In this document: piece after piece, positions 12,560-27,399 of the stretch
How positions within the stretch are numbered: the stretch's first letter is position 1
How the letters are laid out: each line of letters opens with the position of its first letter
From: Viscum album
Lineage: Eukaryota > Streptophyta > Magnoliopsida > Santalales > Viscaceae
DNA length: 64,000 bases
Direction of reading: 5' to 3'
NCBI GenBank assembly: GCA_963277665.1
Contig: OY728122.1
Location: forward strand, 1,548,654,868 to 1,548,718,867
Position numbers and translations under genes: made by a program
Notes under the pieces: model-generated
The model's database searches: none
Told to the model about the DNA's origin: nothing
The model's input: only the letters and a program-made list of their open reading frames with translations

Positions 12560-14110
12560 TTGTAAAACATCCACAAGTAAAATCATATTGTTAAAATCAT
12601 TTTATGTTATATAGGTTAAATTATTTATCATAGTGTTTTATAAAAACATTAAATTATATTAGTTAATTTTTTGAGGATACTTTTATTGAGTAATTATTAT
12701 TTTTTGAATTGGAAATGGAATTAAATAAATGAAACAATGATTTTCATACCAGTACTTATCACAATGAGTTGTCTCTATTGGATTGATCCTAAATTCATTA
12801 GAAGTGAGTATTATGGTCACATCAGGGTAATGGTGATGTGTTTAAGGGAGTATTGAATTATATTTGGTCAGATATTTGTGAATGAATTGGATTTTTGATG
12901 TTAGGATAAATGGGTGGAGAAGGGTTATTTAAATAGTTACGGTGGAGTGGTATTTTTAAATTTATATTAATTATTTAATATTTTTGTCCAATTTATAGGA
13001 ATAGTGATTATTAAACTTATTTTTCATGTTTATTATTAATAAAAAATGTTTTTTGATTATCATTCAATCCAAATAAAACACCAAATTTCCCCTTGGGAAT
13101 TATTAATAAAATACAAAATTAAAAAATTGGTTTCAATGAAATAAAATAATAATTTGGGTTCAAAATATCATAAATATGATTATAAACATTATTTATTAAA
13201 TTTAAATGGTATAATTTTTTCCTTGAATTTATTTAATCTCTTGAAAACTTTTAAATAAATTTCTTATTCATATTTGTAGTGTGATGATGTAGAAATTGTT
13301 ATTGTATTGGTAATTAATTTATTTTATAATTATTCAATAAAAATAAATTATTTTTGAATGAAAATCATGCAATCATAATTTTAGAATTATGATTCCAGAA
13401 AAAGAATAAATTTTTATAAAAATAAAACCATATGTACAAAGAAAATAATTATTTAAATAATGACAGATAGTAAATTGAAAATATAGTTTTTTCATGAATA
13501 ATTTATTTTCCTTTTACCAAGTGTGATTTAATTTCTATTTTTTGTTATTCTTAATTATAACATGATTAATTGTTATTTAATATATATATATATATTATAA
13601 TAAGTAATTTCTAAATTTTAAAATTAAATATTAATTTATATTTTACATAATATATTAAATTTTACATTATTATAATTCAAACATATTTTTATATTATTTT
13701 GTATTATTTGATATTTATTTTTATGGAATTATAACCTTAATAATTAGAATTTTTTATATATTAGTATATATTTTTTTTGGATTTTTACTATTACAACAAA
13801 TTTGGTTACCATTTAAATTGTCACTTTTTATTCCCCATGGTCAAAAATTATTCCAATTGTCTAATAATCATTATATTTCCTATTAATATTTATCATTTCC
13901 AATATTATTCACTCAAAAATTTATCAATAAAAGGTATTTATAATTATTTTTAAAATAAAAATCTTTCTTCTTATTGATACTTTTTTAATTCTTTTCACAA
14001 CCATGATTATTTTAGGGGACAACAACATACCAAAATATAATGAAATATAATGTTGATTTATTTTATTTCCTTATGATCATTCCCCCCATATTATTTTAAA
14101 TTATACATAT
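12560..14110 (-). repeat. LTR-like repeat, copy B1
   Basis: Aligns by eye over about 1.5 kb with 27400-28960 at an almost constant offset (14.84 kb). Anchors include a TTTCA(T/A)ACC...CTTAT block near 12750 and 27585, a GGTCACA block near 12812 and 27655, a TATTCA-CTCA block near 13905 and 28730, and ATACCAAAATATAAT at about 14027 and 28847. Because its partner directly follows a minus-strand Ty3/gypsy pol, I infer that this is another LTR of that family on the minus strand. No gypsy pol end was recognised next to it, so it may be a solo LTR. Confidence 0.45.
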
Positions 14111-17100
14111 TATTAATAAATTATCTTTTATGTTATATATTAATGTCCTAAAATAATCAATCTCATTTGTATGATTTATACTAGAAATAATATGCTATAT
14201 ATATTTAAGGTGGGAATTCTTCATATTTTAATATTCTGGGTCATTATATTTTTCACTCCATAAATTGTAACATTAAAATTTAAAATAAAACACTAAGACA
14301 TAAATAGTCATGGGTTATATTATTTTATTCAATACTCATGTTATCATGTTTCTTCTTTATTTATATTATTTCTCTATAGTATATTAACTATATAAGGTGT
14401 CAGGTTTCATATAAAAGTTTCTCTACAATCCATGATTATGACCATTTGGTCCCCATAATATAGGTCAAACTCTAAATATACCACATATGAATTTAATACA
14501 AATGTCAGATATAGTATGTAATTTTTTAAGAGTGATATGTGGAACCCGTTATGTACTTGAGACATGTTCTGTGGAAGGGATTGTCAATATGGTACAACCC
14601 AAATACAATCGAGAATATCCAAAAGGTCTATGTTCCACTGAAATATCATTACCACACAAAAACCTCAAAATTCTCTTTAATAATGATTTATAAGAAATAC
14701 TGCATTTACAATATCAATCTTTAGGTCTTATAGATTATTATTAACATAGCCATTTATCGAGTCAATGTTTGTATAATGTGTTTCATAAGGGTTGGTATCT
14801 TTGAAAACATATATTACACATTATTTTTACATAATATCTTCATTTCCCCATTTTTATCCTAAAATATTGGGGGTGCTATACCACAAAACGGTTTTCTTAT
14901 AGAGTCATCATAATTATTGAGTTGTTATATTGTTGTAAAATATTTTAATTAAAATATTTTGTTGATCATAAGAGCATTAAAATTATAATTTCAAATATCT
15001 GAGCACCCCATCTATAATTTGAATGGCCCTTTTAAATTAAACATATTCATGGGGTTGATTTATTATACTAAACATAATCTATCTGTTCAATTACATCATG
15101 ATTTTCCTCCAAACATTTAGGATATCCCAGGAACACAATCTAACATAATCGATAGTGGTGTAATATAAAATATCACCACTTATCAGATATATATCACAAT
15201 AATTAAACTAGAAAATAATATTTCATGTATGATGAGGAAGTAGACAGACATTGTAAGAGGATTGACAACAATACATAAAACATTCCATCTCTTAGATATA
15301 TTAGTAGGTCCCCTAAAATATTCCATGGTTATTTCCTCCAATTAAATATTTATATAGGTAATGGTTTCATCCGCCCCTTATAATTTTAACAATATTTTAA
15401 TAAATTTTGGAACTAAAATAAATTAAATCTATATTAAGTAATCTCTTACTTCCTATTACTGTACCATAACTACTCATAGAGGTCTCATTGTGATTAGTTT
15501 GTGGATATTGAATTTTTTCTTATGATAATCATATAACAATGGAATATTTATCATTAGAATATGTGGTGGAAAAAATTATTTCTCATTTAATGAATAATTT
15601 CTATATAAATATTGAATCATTGTATTTTACCCTTCCCTATTTAATCAACATTATTATATAATCTGAGATTGCCTTTTAATTCCATATCAATCCAATATAA
15701 GATAGATATTTGTGTACAAATATAATCATGTTTGGTTATTATTACATCATTTATGATTACCATGTCGATCCATTTCATGTCTTAGAATATTGGGTCATTT
15801 TCAATACTCACCATGTATATGGTTATAGGACCCATTTTTCATAGGTAATCTAGAACACTGTGTACTATTCTTGGATGCTAATGTATTTAGATATCATAGT
15901 CACCAATTATCTCTAACCATATTTTTTGATGAATATTGATATATTATATAGTGAATATATACATTTTACATTTTTAGTAGTATATTTATCTTGTTTTTAT
16001 CTATTGAGATGTTTTAATCAATTATTTTTGGAAAATATTATCATTACGAACAATAAATTAAGAGTTGGGAAATTTTTCCCATGACCCTTAAAATAACCTA
16101 AGTCATAATAGATCACTTTATATTTTATCATGATTTGAAAATCAATTACATTATTAAATAGAAAACCATTGATCAGAACTACCTTTCCACATGAGTTTAT
16201 TGAGAGTTGAGGGGATATATATTGTATTTTCTTATGCTCCACAATGAAACCTTCAAATTTTTATGTCCATACAAACATAAACCTTTTTATCCTATCAGGG
16301 CCAGTGGGATTGATAATCTAGAAAAATATGGCTCACAAACTATCAATATTACCAATCTAATCCAAGGAAATTATAGGTCTCCATAACATATTTTTATATA
16401 CGTCATTCATCAATAACATTACTATTTTTTGTATTATTAAATATTCTTTATCATATGATAAATTATAAAAAATATATGATAAATTATCAATTATAATGTC
16501 ACATTTAATTTAATTTTCTTTAAAAAATTATTTCACAATGTATTTAATTAAACATTGACTTATTTTTTAAATTATTTCATGATTTTGGAAAAAATGAGAA
16601 TATCAACTATAAGGATCCCCAAAAAATGGTCAAGTTTACCTACAATGATTCTATTCATAAAATAGATGATGATTAATAGATAATTAGTGAGTTTAAATTG
16701 AATCACTTTCAACTCATATGGTCTATATATTATATGTAATGAATCCTTGATAATATCTTTATTTTTTAGAATCATTTAATGATATATTGACCCAAAATCC
16801 AATTTAGAGAAGTATTTATCCACACATAGTAGTATAAATAGTAGATCAATCCGTGGTGTAAGATAAATATTATTTATTTTTATTATGTTAATATTGTGAT
16901 AATTAATTTACAGATGAATTGAACCACACATTATCTTATTAAAAATACCTCAGTAAAACTATTAAGATGAAATGTGTTGTTTAAAACCTTTTAAAACTAT
17001 TATTGAAGTTTATTATTAATATTATTATGAAAATACTGTCATTTTATATATATATATACTATTATATTGGTATATCTCATTTAATATTTTCTATACATAA

Positions 17101-19590
17101 CTCTGCATCTTGATTAAGGGGAATATTAGAGAAAAATGTATAGAATACATCTCCATATTCTATTTACTAGAATTTCATCAAAGAAGAACCCTGACTTTTC
17201 CTCAATTAGTTTAGATAGATATTATAACTTATAAGGAAATAATATCTATTCAATCGATGTATTTTCTATAGCATTTTCATATTTTTCCGTGAATTGTTAT
17301 ATTATTCTAGGATGGTTTGGGATATTGAATGAGATCTCTCTCTTGATATTTTATATTTAATATTTATAATGACAAATAGTCTATTTATAATATAGTATAA
17401 AATTATACCAAAGGGAGCATAATTATGATTTATAGAATATTACCCACTATTAATATCAATTGTACCAGATCTATATTGTTAAGATACAATAATTTAACAA
17501 ATTTTTACTCACATGTAGATCTTGCTCCATGTCCTGAAATGGGGATTGGATATACCTAAATAACATTCTTGATATTAAAAAATGTATAATGTTATAATCA
17601 AATAATACATTAAATTTTTTTTATTGAATTATTAGTGAACCATTCTCTCCATTTTTATTCTAATTATAATTATTTATTATAAACAAAAAAATGATAATGG
17701 TATAATTACAAGACAATAAGTATATAAAATGAGAATATTGAAATTAGAATGAACTAACCATATATATCACATAAAACATTTTATTTGAGTTCTTTAGTCT
17801 CAATAAAGGTTATTAGGTTGTATTTATTTTTATGTTCTCTAGCACAATTCACAAAAATAAATATACCTTTCTGTAATACTATCTATAAAACCTATATCTC
17901 ATACTCATATTATTCCAACATTCTAAACATAATTATCCATAAAATACTCTTATATATCTAGAGGTAAAATATCATTGGGAAATTAGGTACATCATAAAAA
18001 AATAACATTATCATTTATTTTCATATTTATACATTTCTCTTAAATATTACCATAATCATATTACTTCATTAGATAAACATCAGAAATACATACAATAATG
18101 GCTGATCAATAAATCCATGTATGTGTGTATATTAATATATACAATGAGTGAGATAGAAAAATAGAAATTAATCATAAAAATAATCTATAATGGGAATGAA
18201 AAAAAACATTACATGGAATCGTGGCACAAAATTCATGATGATAGAAGAACATAGAAATCATTTTAATAATAATAATGATTCACCCTCATAAAGAATTCTA
18301 GATGTCATGTCTCAATACCATTATAACATAACATAATGTGTTATGGTAAAACCCTATGAATCATAAACTGTATATCAGGATATGAATGAATTCTACAATA
18401 TTTTGTAAGGATAAATAATCGTGATCCCAATCAGCATATTAAAACATCATGCATATATATTCCATATATAAAAGAAACATATATTAGGAATGAACATCAA
18501 TTAAAATAATAAGAAATAAATGTGTAACATAATATATTCATAAATCATTAACCACTGAGGTATCATATAAGAATTCATTAAAATAAAGGATTAAAGAACA
18601 ATTTACCTTATAATAATTATAAGGATTCACTAAATGAATCAATGTAAAGGGGAATATAAAGGAATAGACATACATGGATAATATAAGAAATATAAACCTT
18701 AATTGATATAAATTATGTAAAATAAAACATTAGAATGTCAATATGATAGAGATATGGGTTGATAGTGAACATTTTATCTAATAAAAGGTATAATGGTAAA
18801 GGAACCATTATCCCAGGTCATGACTTGCTTCAGTTACTCCAATAAATCCCTAAATATTATTTTTTTAATACATAAATTACATTATTATGAACTATATCAT
18901 ATTAATTACATATCATATTATATATTATTATCTTCTTTTTTCATTTATTAATTTAATATTTTTCATGACGGTCTCTACAACCTTATATAGTTCATAATTT
19001 TAAAATGGATTTAGTTTAATTATATATTTCAAGGGAACATTAAAAATGGTTTTATAAAGACCAAAATAAACATGTATTAACATGATACATCGGCCTAAAA
19101 ATACAAAAATATGGCTTGTTGGGTATTCTGAATCACCACTAACTAGAGACTAGTTCTTTATAATCAGTATATATACTATAGGTAATGATTTCACCTAATA
19201 AAATAATGACTATAAAATGACTTATACATTGAAACCTGGCATAATCACCCCATAATTCATACACTCACACATTTAAAATAATAATTTCTTAAAAACGACA
19301 AATATAAATATACACAATAACATGATTATACAAAAAAATCATTAATGATATAATAAACTGTAACCACACAACCCAACATATAAATAGCAAAACATTCATA
19401 AAAAATAACAATAAAAAACATCATAAAAAATAAATTAATGTTGATATAGAGGGATATGGGAGGTGAACTAGAAATATATAACTAAAAGGAGACCATGAAA
19501 CATCCATATTAACAGGCCAGGATAATAAGCTTCACCTTCCTCTTCGATGACACCCAACTAAATTGATAAGGATCATATTCTATATACAAT
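14111..19590. other. AT-rich stretch, no gene seen
   Basis: Only short ORFs without family resemblance. The sequence at about 18540-18650 resembles 55683-55800 (shared TAAATCATTAAC, then a GG(T)ATCAT or GGTGTCAT step, then AGGATTAA or GGGATTAA), so this region also contains dispersed repeat. No transposase, reverse transcriptase or RNA gene was recognised. Confidence 0.35.
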
Positions 19591-19674
19591 ATGTAGTCAT
19601 CTGTGATGTGAAGCATAGCTCATAAGATTTATATAGCAACATTTTGTGTGTAGTCATCTGTGTAGTCATCTGTG
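19591..19674. repeat. Short GTAGTCATCTGTG repeat
   Basis: The 12-13 base word GTAGTCATCTGTG occurs at about 19592, 19650 and 19662. The last two copies are in tandem with a 12-base period. It lies within an otherwise featureless region. Confidence 0.7.
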
Positions 19675-22600
19675 TGTATTATCCAACAATTTTTTCCCAA
19701 TTTGACCCAAAAACCTTAACACTCAGTTTACCCTACCATATTGATCAATTAGAAATCCCCTATGAGAATAAAATAATAAATGTGGGACCTATTATAGGGA
19801 ATATCTTCAGGACGATTAAATTTCTCTTATATTGATTTCCTTCATAGATACACAATGACTCTCATGATCTATGATTATATAAGAGATATAAAATTTGTGA
19901 TATATCAATACTATAATTGTATCAATTATCATAACTCAATATCAAATAAAAATCCTCTAATAGATGAATCCCCTTTACATTATAAAAATGATGAAATAAT
20001 AATAGTAACATGTTATAATAATCCATAGACATTTTACATTATTGAAAACATTCATTTCAAAATAACGATACAGAGGGTGTCACTTCATGAGAAACACAAC
20101 ATTAATGTATAATTTTTTTAACTTTTATAAAAGGAATCAAACTATGAAATACACAATAAATAAAATAAAATTAAATTCTATAAAACATAACCCAATCATT
20201 ATTAAAAAAATGCAAGAAATTAATTTGGTGAAGATTATTACAATGAAGTAAGATAATTCTAAGGTGTCCAAATGGATCACTAAACATTGAAAACATGGAA
20301 AATATGATGTTAAATAAATTAAATTTATAATAATTAAATCCATAAAAAAGTTTATTTATTCATAAATAATGTTGGATGGAATTTTGAAAAAATAATTATG
20401 TTTATTTTTTACTATGACTTTATAAATACATTATGTCATGAAATTCATTTTTAAATATAAATAACCATATAAAAGTAGTTAAAAATATTTATCCAAATAA
20501 TAAATATATAAGATAACACTATCTCGGTTAAAAAAGCATTTGAATTGGGTAATCATTCTGGGTTTCAAATTCAAAAAAATTGATGTAACCACCAATTGGA
20601 TATAGAGTAAGTGGAGTGTATATGAATAAATCATTTTAAATGATTTGAAAAGAACTAATAAATTAATATTTTAATCACAAAAATTATGAACTGCCTCTAA
20701 ATTCTATGTTAGGATAATCCCAGGCCACCAAGGATAGGGGAAACTAGAATGGAAATGAAGTGGGAAGTAGAAATTAAAATGTTAGAAGTTGAATTGATTT
20801 GAGATAATAAAATTTAATATCTTCCCTAAATGTGATGTAAAAAATATTTATAATGAAACTAGAGTAAGAGGTTTCTTATGTAATAATTTTAGGAGGATAT
20901 TTCGACTTTTCAGAGATAAATGGGAAGAAAAAACTTTAACATCAATCCCTCTTAATATTAAATATGTTTAATTTTCAATCGATATGGGTATCAAAAACTG
21001 TATTAGAGATCTTAAAAGTTTCTTATGAAACATACATCCCCCTAGAGGGTATCGCTATAGGTTCAATTATAAAATGGTCCATGTCTATGTATGCGCCCGT
21101 ATAAATTTTAGTCCTTCACACATAAAATGAAACTCCAAAACACTGACAAACATTCATTAATTAATCGTATTATAATTGAAAAATTAATCAATTATAGAAC
21201 AACCTTTCAATAGAAATTCTAAACCATTCCAAAAGGTTGAAACATGGGATATGGTGTGACATATAATCCCACAATAAAAAAATTTCACCATCATAAATTC
21301 CCAAATTAATCTATAGAATATATCAAATATAATTTTAATAATAATTTCATATACTCCAAACAATGGAATAACACATAATGGAATCATTTATTAATTATCA
21401 CCCAAATGTTTTTTCTCACTACCATTTTTCCATTTAACTATTTTAGTAAATAATTTATCACATAAATAAGTCACTAAAACTGAAAAAAATCTAAATATTA
21501 TAAAATTTAGTTAATCTAATCCATGGACGTACAATGCTAGAGAATAATCAATATCACATTATCCAGTAACACCAAAATGTCATCACAGATTAAAATTATA
21601 AACCCTTTCCATAATATAAATCTTTTTTTAAAAAATAAGATTTATAAAACCATGGAATTAAAATCATATCCCCTTTAAAGGACCACATAAAATCATTTTG
21701 AATGTGATTCATTATTTTAATACAAAATACATCATATCATCAGAATCACCATTTTAAACCAAAATTAGAACTAAATTCATTATGATTTAAACATATAAAG
21801 ATACTCAAATATAATACAAAATTTAATTTCTCCAAAAATAATAATTCAACGCACACAAACTATCATAAATTTGATGTGTTAATCAAATAAAAAATGGAAA
21901 AATAAGAAATGTCAAACTAAAAAACACATTGGAATTATTTTAAAAACTATTTAAGCAAATATAACGTTCAAAATATCACAATTGGAAATATGAAAACTCT
22001 GAAAATATCCCAATATGGATAAAATGTATAATAAATAATTAAATAAGTTCCAAAAATAAATAATAAAACAAACTGATATCGTGATTCCAAAAAGTATAAG
22101 ACATTTAATACACCAATGATTTTTATTTCTCTTAAAAGAATGAAAATTATTTTAAATAATAAATTAGGATATCATTCCGTTATTAAAGTTATTTTTTTGA
22201 AGTATTTAAATTTAATTGAACTAGATACAAAAAATAACTTGATATTAAGAAAATATAAGTGAAAATTTCTAAAATAAAGAATTAATCACTAGATTTTAAT
22301 CAATATACAATGGATATATTATTTCCACTAAATAAATAAAACAATTATGAAGAACATTACTAATTATGGTTTTCAAAAAATTTAAATATTAAAAAACAAT
22401 TTATTTAAAATTTTATTCAAAACATAATCATTTGTATCCATGAGATTATTGATTAATAAATTCGTAAAAAATATATATAAAAAGATAAATTCTGAAAAAT
22501 AAATCTTATTATATAATAAAATTATACCTTCAATTGATTAAAAGGATTATAATAATGAGATAAATAAAACTAGATATATCAAAAACACAATGAAGTTTAT

Positions 22601-23914
22601 ACACACGATATTTATAATATAATAATAATAATCAATAAAATGGATTGAAAATCCATTTTCGACAAGGTTTAAATGGGTTTAAGTTGCTTATCTCAATCAA
22701 TGAAATATATTTAATTATGATTAAATTGACATAATATGTGATATATTTTATAGCCTCTTACTACTAATAAAACAATAGTTAATTATGATCAAAAACCAGA
22801 AACCGCCAAAACTTTATTGAATCACACAACGAAATTCCATTTCAAATTTACACAATTGTAATAAATAGACCATTTAATAAAATAAATACATTTATTCAAA
22901 TGCGATCCATTTTAGAGAAAAGTATTTACATAACATTAGAAAACAATAAAATCCAAAACACAATAATATCCCAAATTTAAATCCAAAGTTCTATTATCCA
23001 AAAATATTCAATTTAAAACCCTTTATTAAAACCATTTTTTAGTTATAATATACCAATATCATGTCTAAATTCAAATTCCATTCTCCATAAATTGTAAAAT
23101 CAAACTTTTATAAATCCATCATAAATGTCATGAATAATAGAAGTTAAGAATATGGGGAAATAAAAAAATTCAGTCCCACATGTAATATAAGGAAACACAC
23201 ATTCAATAGACAAAATGAATGTAAAATTAACAATATAAATAATTCCAACCAAAATCTTCATTTCATGATTGGTTACTATACATGAAATAAATTACAATCA
23301 TTAAATATAGTAGTTTTCTAAATTTGACCTTCGAAATAAACCATAAATCATAACACCACTATAAATTGTTAACAAAAAATAATTTCAAAAAACACTTTAT
23401 AGTTACAATGATTACTTTTATAAGTTTTTTTCAATAACTCACCATCATAATGACATCCAAAACCACCCTGATTAAATATTTACAATATCCCATGTAGATA
23501 ATTTCATATTAATAATAAACATTATTAAATTTAATTTGAATTAAAATTAAAATGATCAATATAAATTATAAAAAATTAATAGAGATTAATAAGAAACATT
23601 AATGACTAATAATATAATAAATCATAGTAAAAAAAACACGAATATTATTAATGACATAAGTGAACTGTTTAATGTCTTGAAATAATGTATGTGAAATATA
23701 CAAGTTCCTCTTACATCCTTTTTACTCGTTTAAATTGCATAAAAAGGGGGTAATAATGTGAAACCAAAACCTAAAAGACTAATCTCGGACATCCCGTATT
23801 TACTCAAGGCATGGTACTAAATAATATTGTATTGAAACAACATAAAATAAACCCATTCAGGTTTGATGATCATATCACATGTCTACCATGGATTCCCAAA
23901 TAACATAAAAACTT
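19675..23914. other. AT-rich stretch, no gene seen
   Basis: Short ORFs on both strands show no recognisable domain. Nothing here can be assigned to a function. Probably old repeat. Confidence 0.35.
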
Positions 23915-23915
23915 G

Positions 23916-23927
23916 TCTCTGATGCCA
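23916..23927 (-). other. Primer-binding-site-like motif
   Basis: The complement reads TGGCATCAGAGA, 10 of 12 identical to the initiator-Met tRNA primer-binding site TGGTATCAGAGC used by many plant LTR retrotransposons. If real, it marks the LTR/internal border of a minus-strand element with its 5' LTR on the high-coordinate side. No pol was found in support. Confidence 0.3.
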
Positions 23928-25134
23928 TTCTATTTCAAAAATTCAAATTCAAACCTTCAATTTCACTCTATATAGCGAGATATAAATCTCAGGGGGACTT
24001 CCCAATCACCACAGGCTATAAAATATAACTACGGGAATCATGATATACACCATTGGGATTAATTTTCCAGATAAAACAACAAAGATAAATGAACTTATTC
24101 CTATATTCCTAACGGTACCACCCCCTAAGTTAACGAATCACACCTGTCAAATATAAAATTTCTAAAAAATGAACTAACCAAATGTTACATAATAACAATA
24201 ATAAAACTGTAATAAATAAACAAATCAGTACCAAGAACCAAACATCCATAAATATACACAACCCAACATTAATAAAAATTTATAGATACAAATAAAATAT
24301 AATAAAATTGAAAGAGATTTATATATGGGATAATACATGTGGTTAATTAAAAATAAATAATTATACGGAATCCTAGAATTATATATATCCACATGAAAAT
24401 TTGAAAATATTTAATTACCACCTCCATGAAATTCAAAACAAAATATATCAATCATGTAATATATTTAACATGTAGTCATCCAAAAATTAAATAATAGATC
24501 CTAGTTGATGAAAAAGACTTTTTCATTATGTATTTGGTAATTAATTAATACTAGAAGGTATCCTCCGAATTCCCTATTCATATACTTTGTAAGTAATTCA
24601 TTTCATACTAGTTTGAAATAAAACTATAAATGAATTATTTTACATTTAATTAAATAAGTAACACTGTGATGTTATATATAATAAAAAAAGTAATGGGAAA
24701 ACAATATTGTAATGTTAAATTTAATAATCATTATATTTTATAAAGAAAGTCTAACCAACATTATAATGAAAACCACTTTTATACCCACATTTGGAAAATA
24801 CCCATATTTATAGAAATATTAAGGAAAATACATGAGTTCAATAATATAGAAAATTATTTAATAAAATAATAATATATTCATATATTTTAAGGCTTACAAA
24901 ATATTACTTAAAATACTAGTGGAATTAACGTCAATATGGGAAGAATAAATCAATTATTTAAGAAAAAACCTTCACTCGTGCAGAAAATGAAATTACATTC
25001 ACACAATAATTTGAACATACATTCGGGTAATAAAAATGAAAATATAAAAATTTACCAATAATTATAAATTATAAGAATCAAAATAATATAAATTTTGTAT
25101 ATTTTAATAAAATTAAAATAATAAAAAATATAAT
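23928..25134. other. AT-rich stretch, possible LTR, no gene seen
   Basis: Follows the primer-binding-site-like motif, so it could be an LTR of a minus-strand element. No partner copy was identified. No coding sequence. Confidence 0.25.
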
Positions 25135-25460
25135 CACAATACATTTTTTAATTGTTGGGGCCGAAACCTCATTTATTATTTAATGCAAAGAAAAGACTTC
25201 TATTAATTGGGTAGACGGACACCCATTACATATCTTGAATGCCCATTGGGAATTTAGACCATTAAATGGCCTATAGGCCCAAATGTTTCTCCCAAGGCCA
25301 ATTCTATGAATAATAATACTACAGTACTCTACCTGATACATCAATTCGCAGTATATACCACTCCTACAGTACCCCACCACTACTAGAGTGACTTGACACC
25401 GCTATAGTGCCAGCTGTTGCTACAGTTCCACAAATGCTACTGTACCAGTACTGTATAACC
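25135..25460. repeat. Less AT-rich block with CTACAGTA-type repeats
   Basis: This block is richer in G and C than its surroundings. It contains five variants of CTACAGTA or its complement: ACTACAGTACTCT (25318), CTCCTACAGTACCCC (25361), GCTATAGTGCC (25401), GCTACAGTTCC (25418) and GCTACTGTACCAGTACTGTAT (25436, the last carrying an inverted copy). Such clusters are common in LTRs of plant retrotransposons. TGTTGGGGCC at about 25154 resembles an LTR start. The minus-strand ORF at 25180-25380 is probably incidental. Confidence 0.4.
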
Positions 25461-27399
25461 CTTATTTCATTTGAACACCAACATGACATGTGTACATTCT
25501 AATAATAATAATAATTGTATAGATCAAATTGGTGTTCTTGATGAAATTCAACTTCCCTGACACACAATTTTACAATCTGGACGTTTTTGAGGGGAATTGT
25601 CATGTGAATATGAATTTTCAATCTTGAATCACTTAAGAGAGTGTCACTTGAAACCGAGATAAATACTCATATAATGACTCTCCACATAGCTTCTTAAGTC
25701 CCCACAGGACTTATAAATGGATCTAGGATATAAAATTGAAGAAATGTTGTTGTAGAAATAATAATCCATGATAATAACTTGAATTCCCCTTAAAAATCCA
25801 GAATAGAGTCATCCATCATCCATTATAATAATAATGAAAAAATTATAATAATAGAATAACATATTCATTCAAATTAAAATTTCATATAACATAATAATTT
25901 CATGAAAACAATAAATTAGGGATCACTAAAAATTAGATTACACAACCATGTATCAATAAATTCATTAAAATATTCATTAAAAAGGATAAAACCATGAAAT
26001 ACAACATAGTTTTAATCAAATTATACACTTTCAAACACAACAAAACACTTCTTAAACAGGGAAGATGCCATTGTGGTGATAATTCTAATAAAAAATTGAT
26101 TCAATTTTATATTCACAAAATAAGTTCATTATATTTTTAAACCATAGAATAAACAGGATGAGAAATCATTATAGTTAATAAGACTACATTGCATAAAATA
26201 AACACTATCATTGTAATAAAAAAATTACTGTTTTTTATTTTCAAAAACACTTGGTGAGCTTAACATTCATATAAGTAACAATAAAGCCCTTAAAATATTG
26301 GACCCCAATTTAAAATAATTGAAAACATAGATGAAAAAAATTTGAAATCATATCCTTTTAATTAATAATTAAAATAAATTCATCATAGTTATATTTTTTA
26401 ATGTTGTATAAACTCATGGATTAAAATTCAAAGGAAATGGATAGATCCACTAACTGAATTTGAATTAAATGGAGAGTAGATGACTCAATATTTTATAAAG
26501 AACTATGGAACCCCCATAATGAATATAAATAACAAAAATTAAGTGGCTCACAAAAAAAATATTAATCATAAAACCCTAGTATTCATGGTTAGTGGAAAGT
26601 AAGAACAAGAGGAGAAGGGAATAAGATGATGAATTGATAAGATTAAAAGAGAATTTGTCCATGGACCTTATACATATCTCATGAAAATGAAGAAAAATCA
26701 AATATATAAAGTATGTAGGAACAATAAATCATAAGGAATATATAATGGATGGGTTTATTTTATTGTGAATAGGGGAAATTTTATTAAAAAATGTGCCCCA
26801 ATATTTTAACATATTTAGATTTTAAAATATTCATGGGTAGCATGCATGAGCTCGAGACCATTCATGTTTCCCATGTGACCCAATACTCCCATGTGGGGTA
26901 TCCCCATAGTCTCTAATGAAAATTTCCATTCTTTTTTATATTTACTATATATTTTTCAAACCCATTCATCCTACCAATTCAAAAAAATTACTAACATATT
27001 TTAAACTATCCAATTATGTGTGAAAACTATATCCAATTACCATGGTGTCATTTCGTTGATGTTATTATCCATTAAAATAAAAAATCATCAAGAAATTATG
27101 TGACACATAATCTCATAAATATTTTTGGTATATATTTAATATCATTGTATATGAGATGGATTTAATTATATCAGTTTATGTTTATAATTCATTGAATCTT
27201 ACTAATAGTCATGTTTTTGTAGTTTAAATAGACAAAAAATGTAATTTAATTTCATCATTATGATAGCCAAATTTCCATTAATAGATATAGAAATAATTTT
27301 ATTTTATTTTTATTGTATATCAAATCATAATATGAAATCTGAATAATATTTATGAAGTTGATATGGGTAATAACAATATATCATTTTTTACATAGTTAG
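25461..27399. other. AT-rich stretch, no gene seen
   Basis: No recognisable coding or RNA gene. A small GC-containing patch at 26840-26915 (GCATGCATGAGCTCGAG and repeated CCCATGTG) may belong to the low-coordinate edge of the LTR-like repeat that follows. Confidence 0.3.

Noticed and set aside
14487..14724. Two overlapping plus-strand ORFs of 68 and 61 codons
   Set aside because: Overlap in different frames, no domain or splice context, AT-rich chance ORFs.
20137..21387. Two minus-strand hydrophobic ORFs (68 and 67 codons)
   Set aside because: Hydrophobicity follows from AT-rich codons (Ile, Phe, Leu). No family or gene structure.
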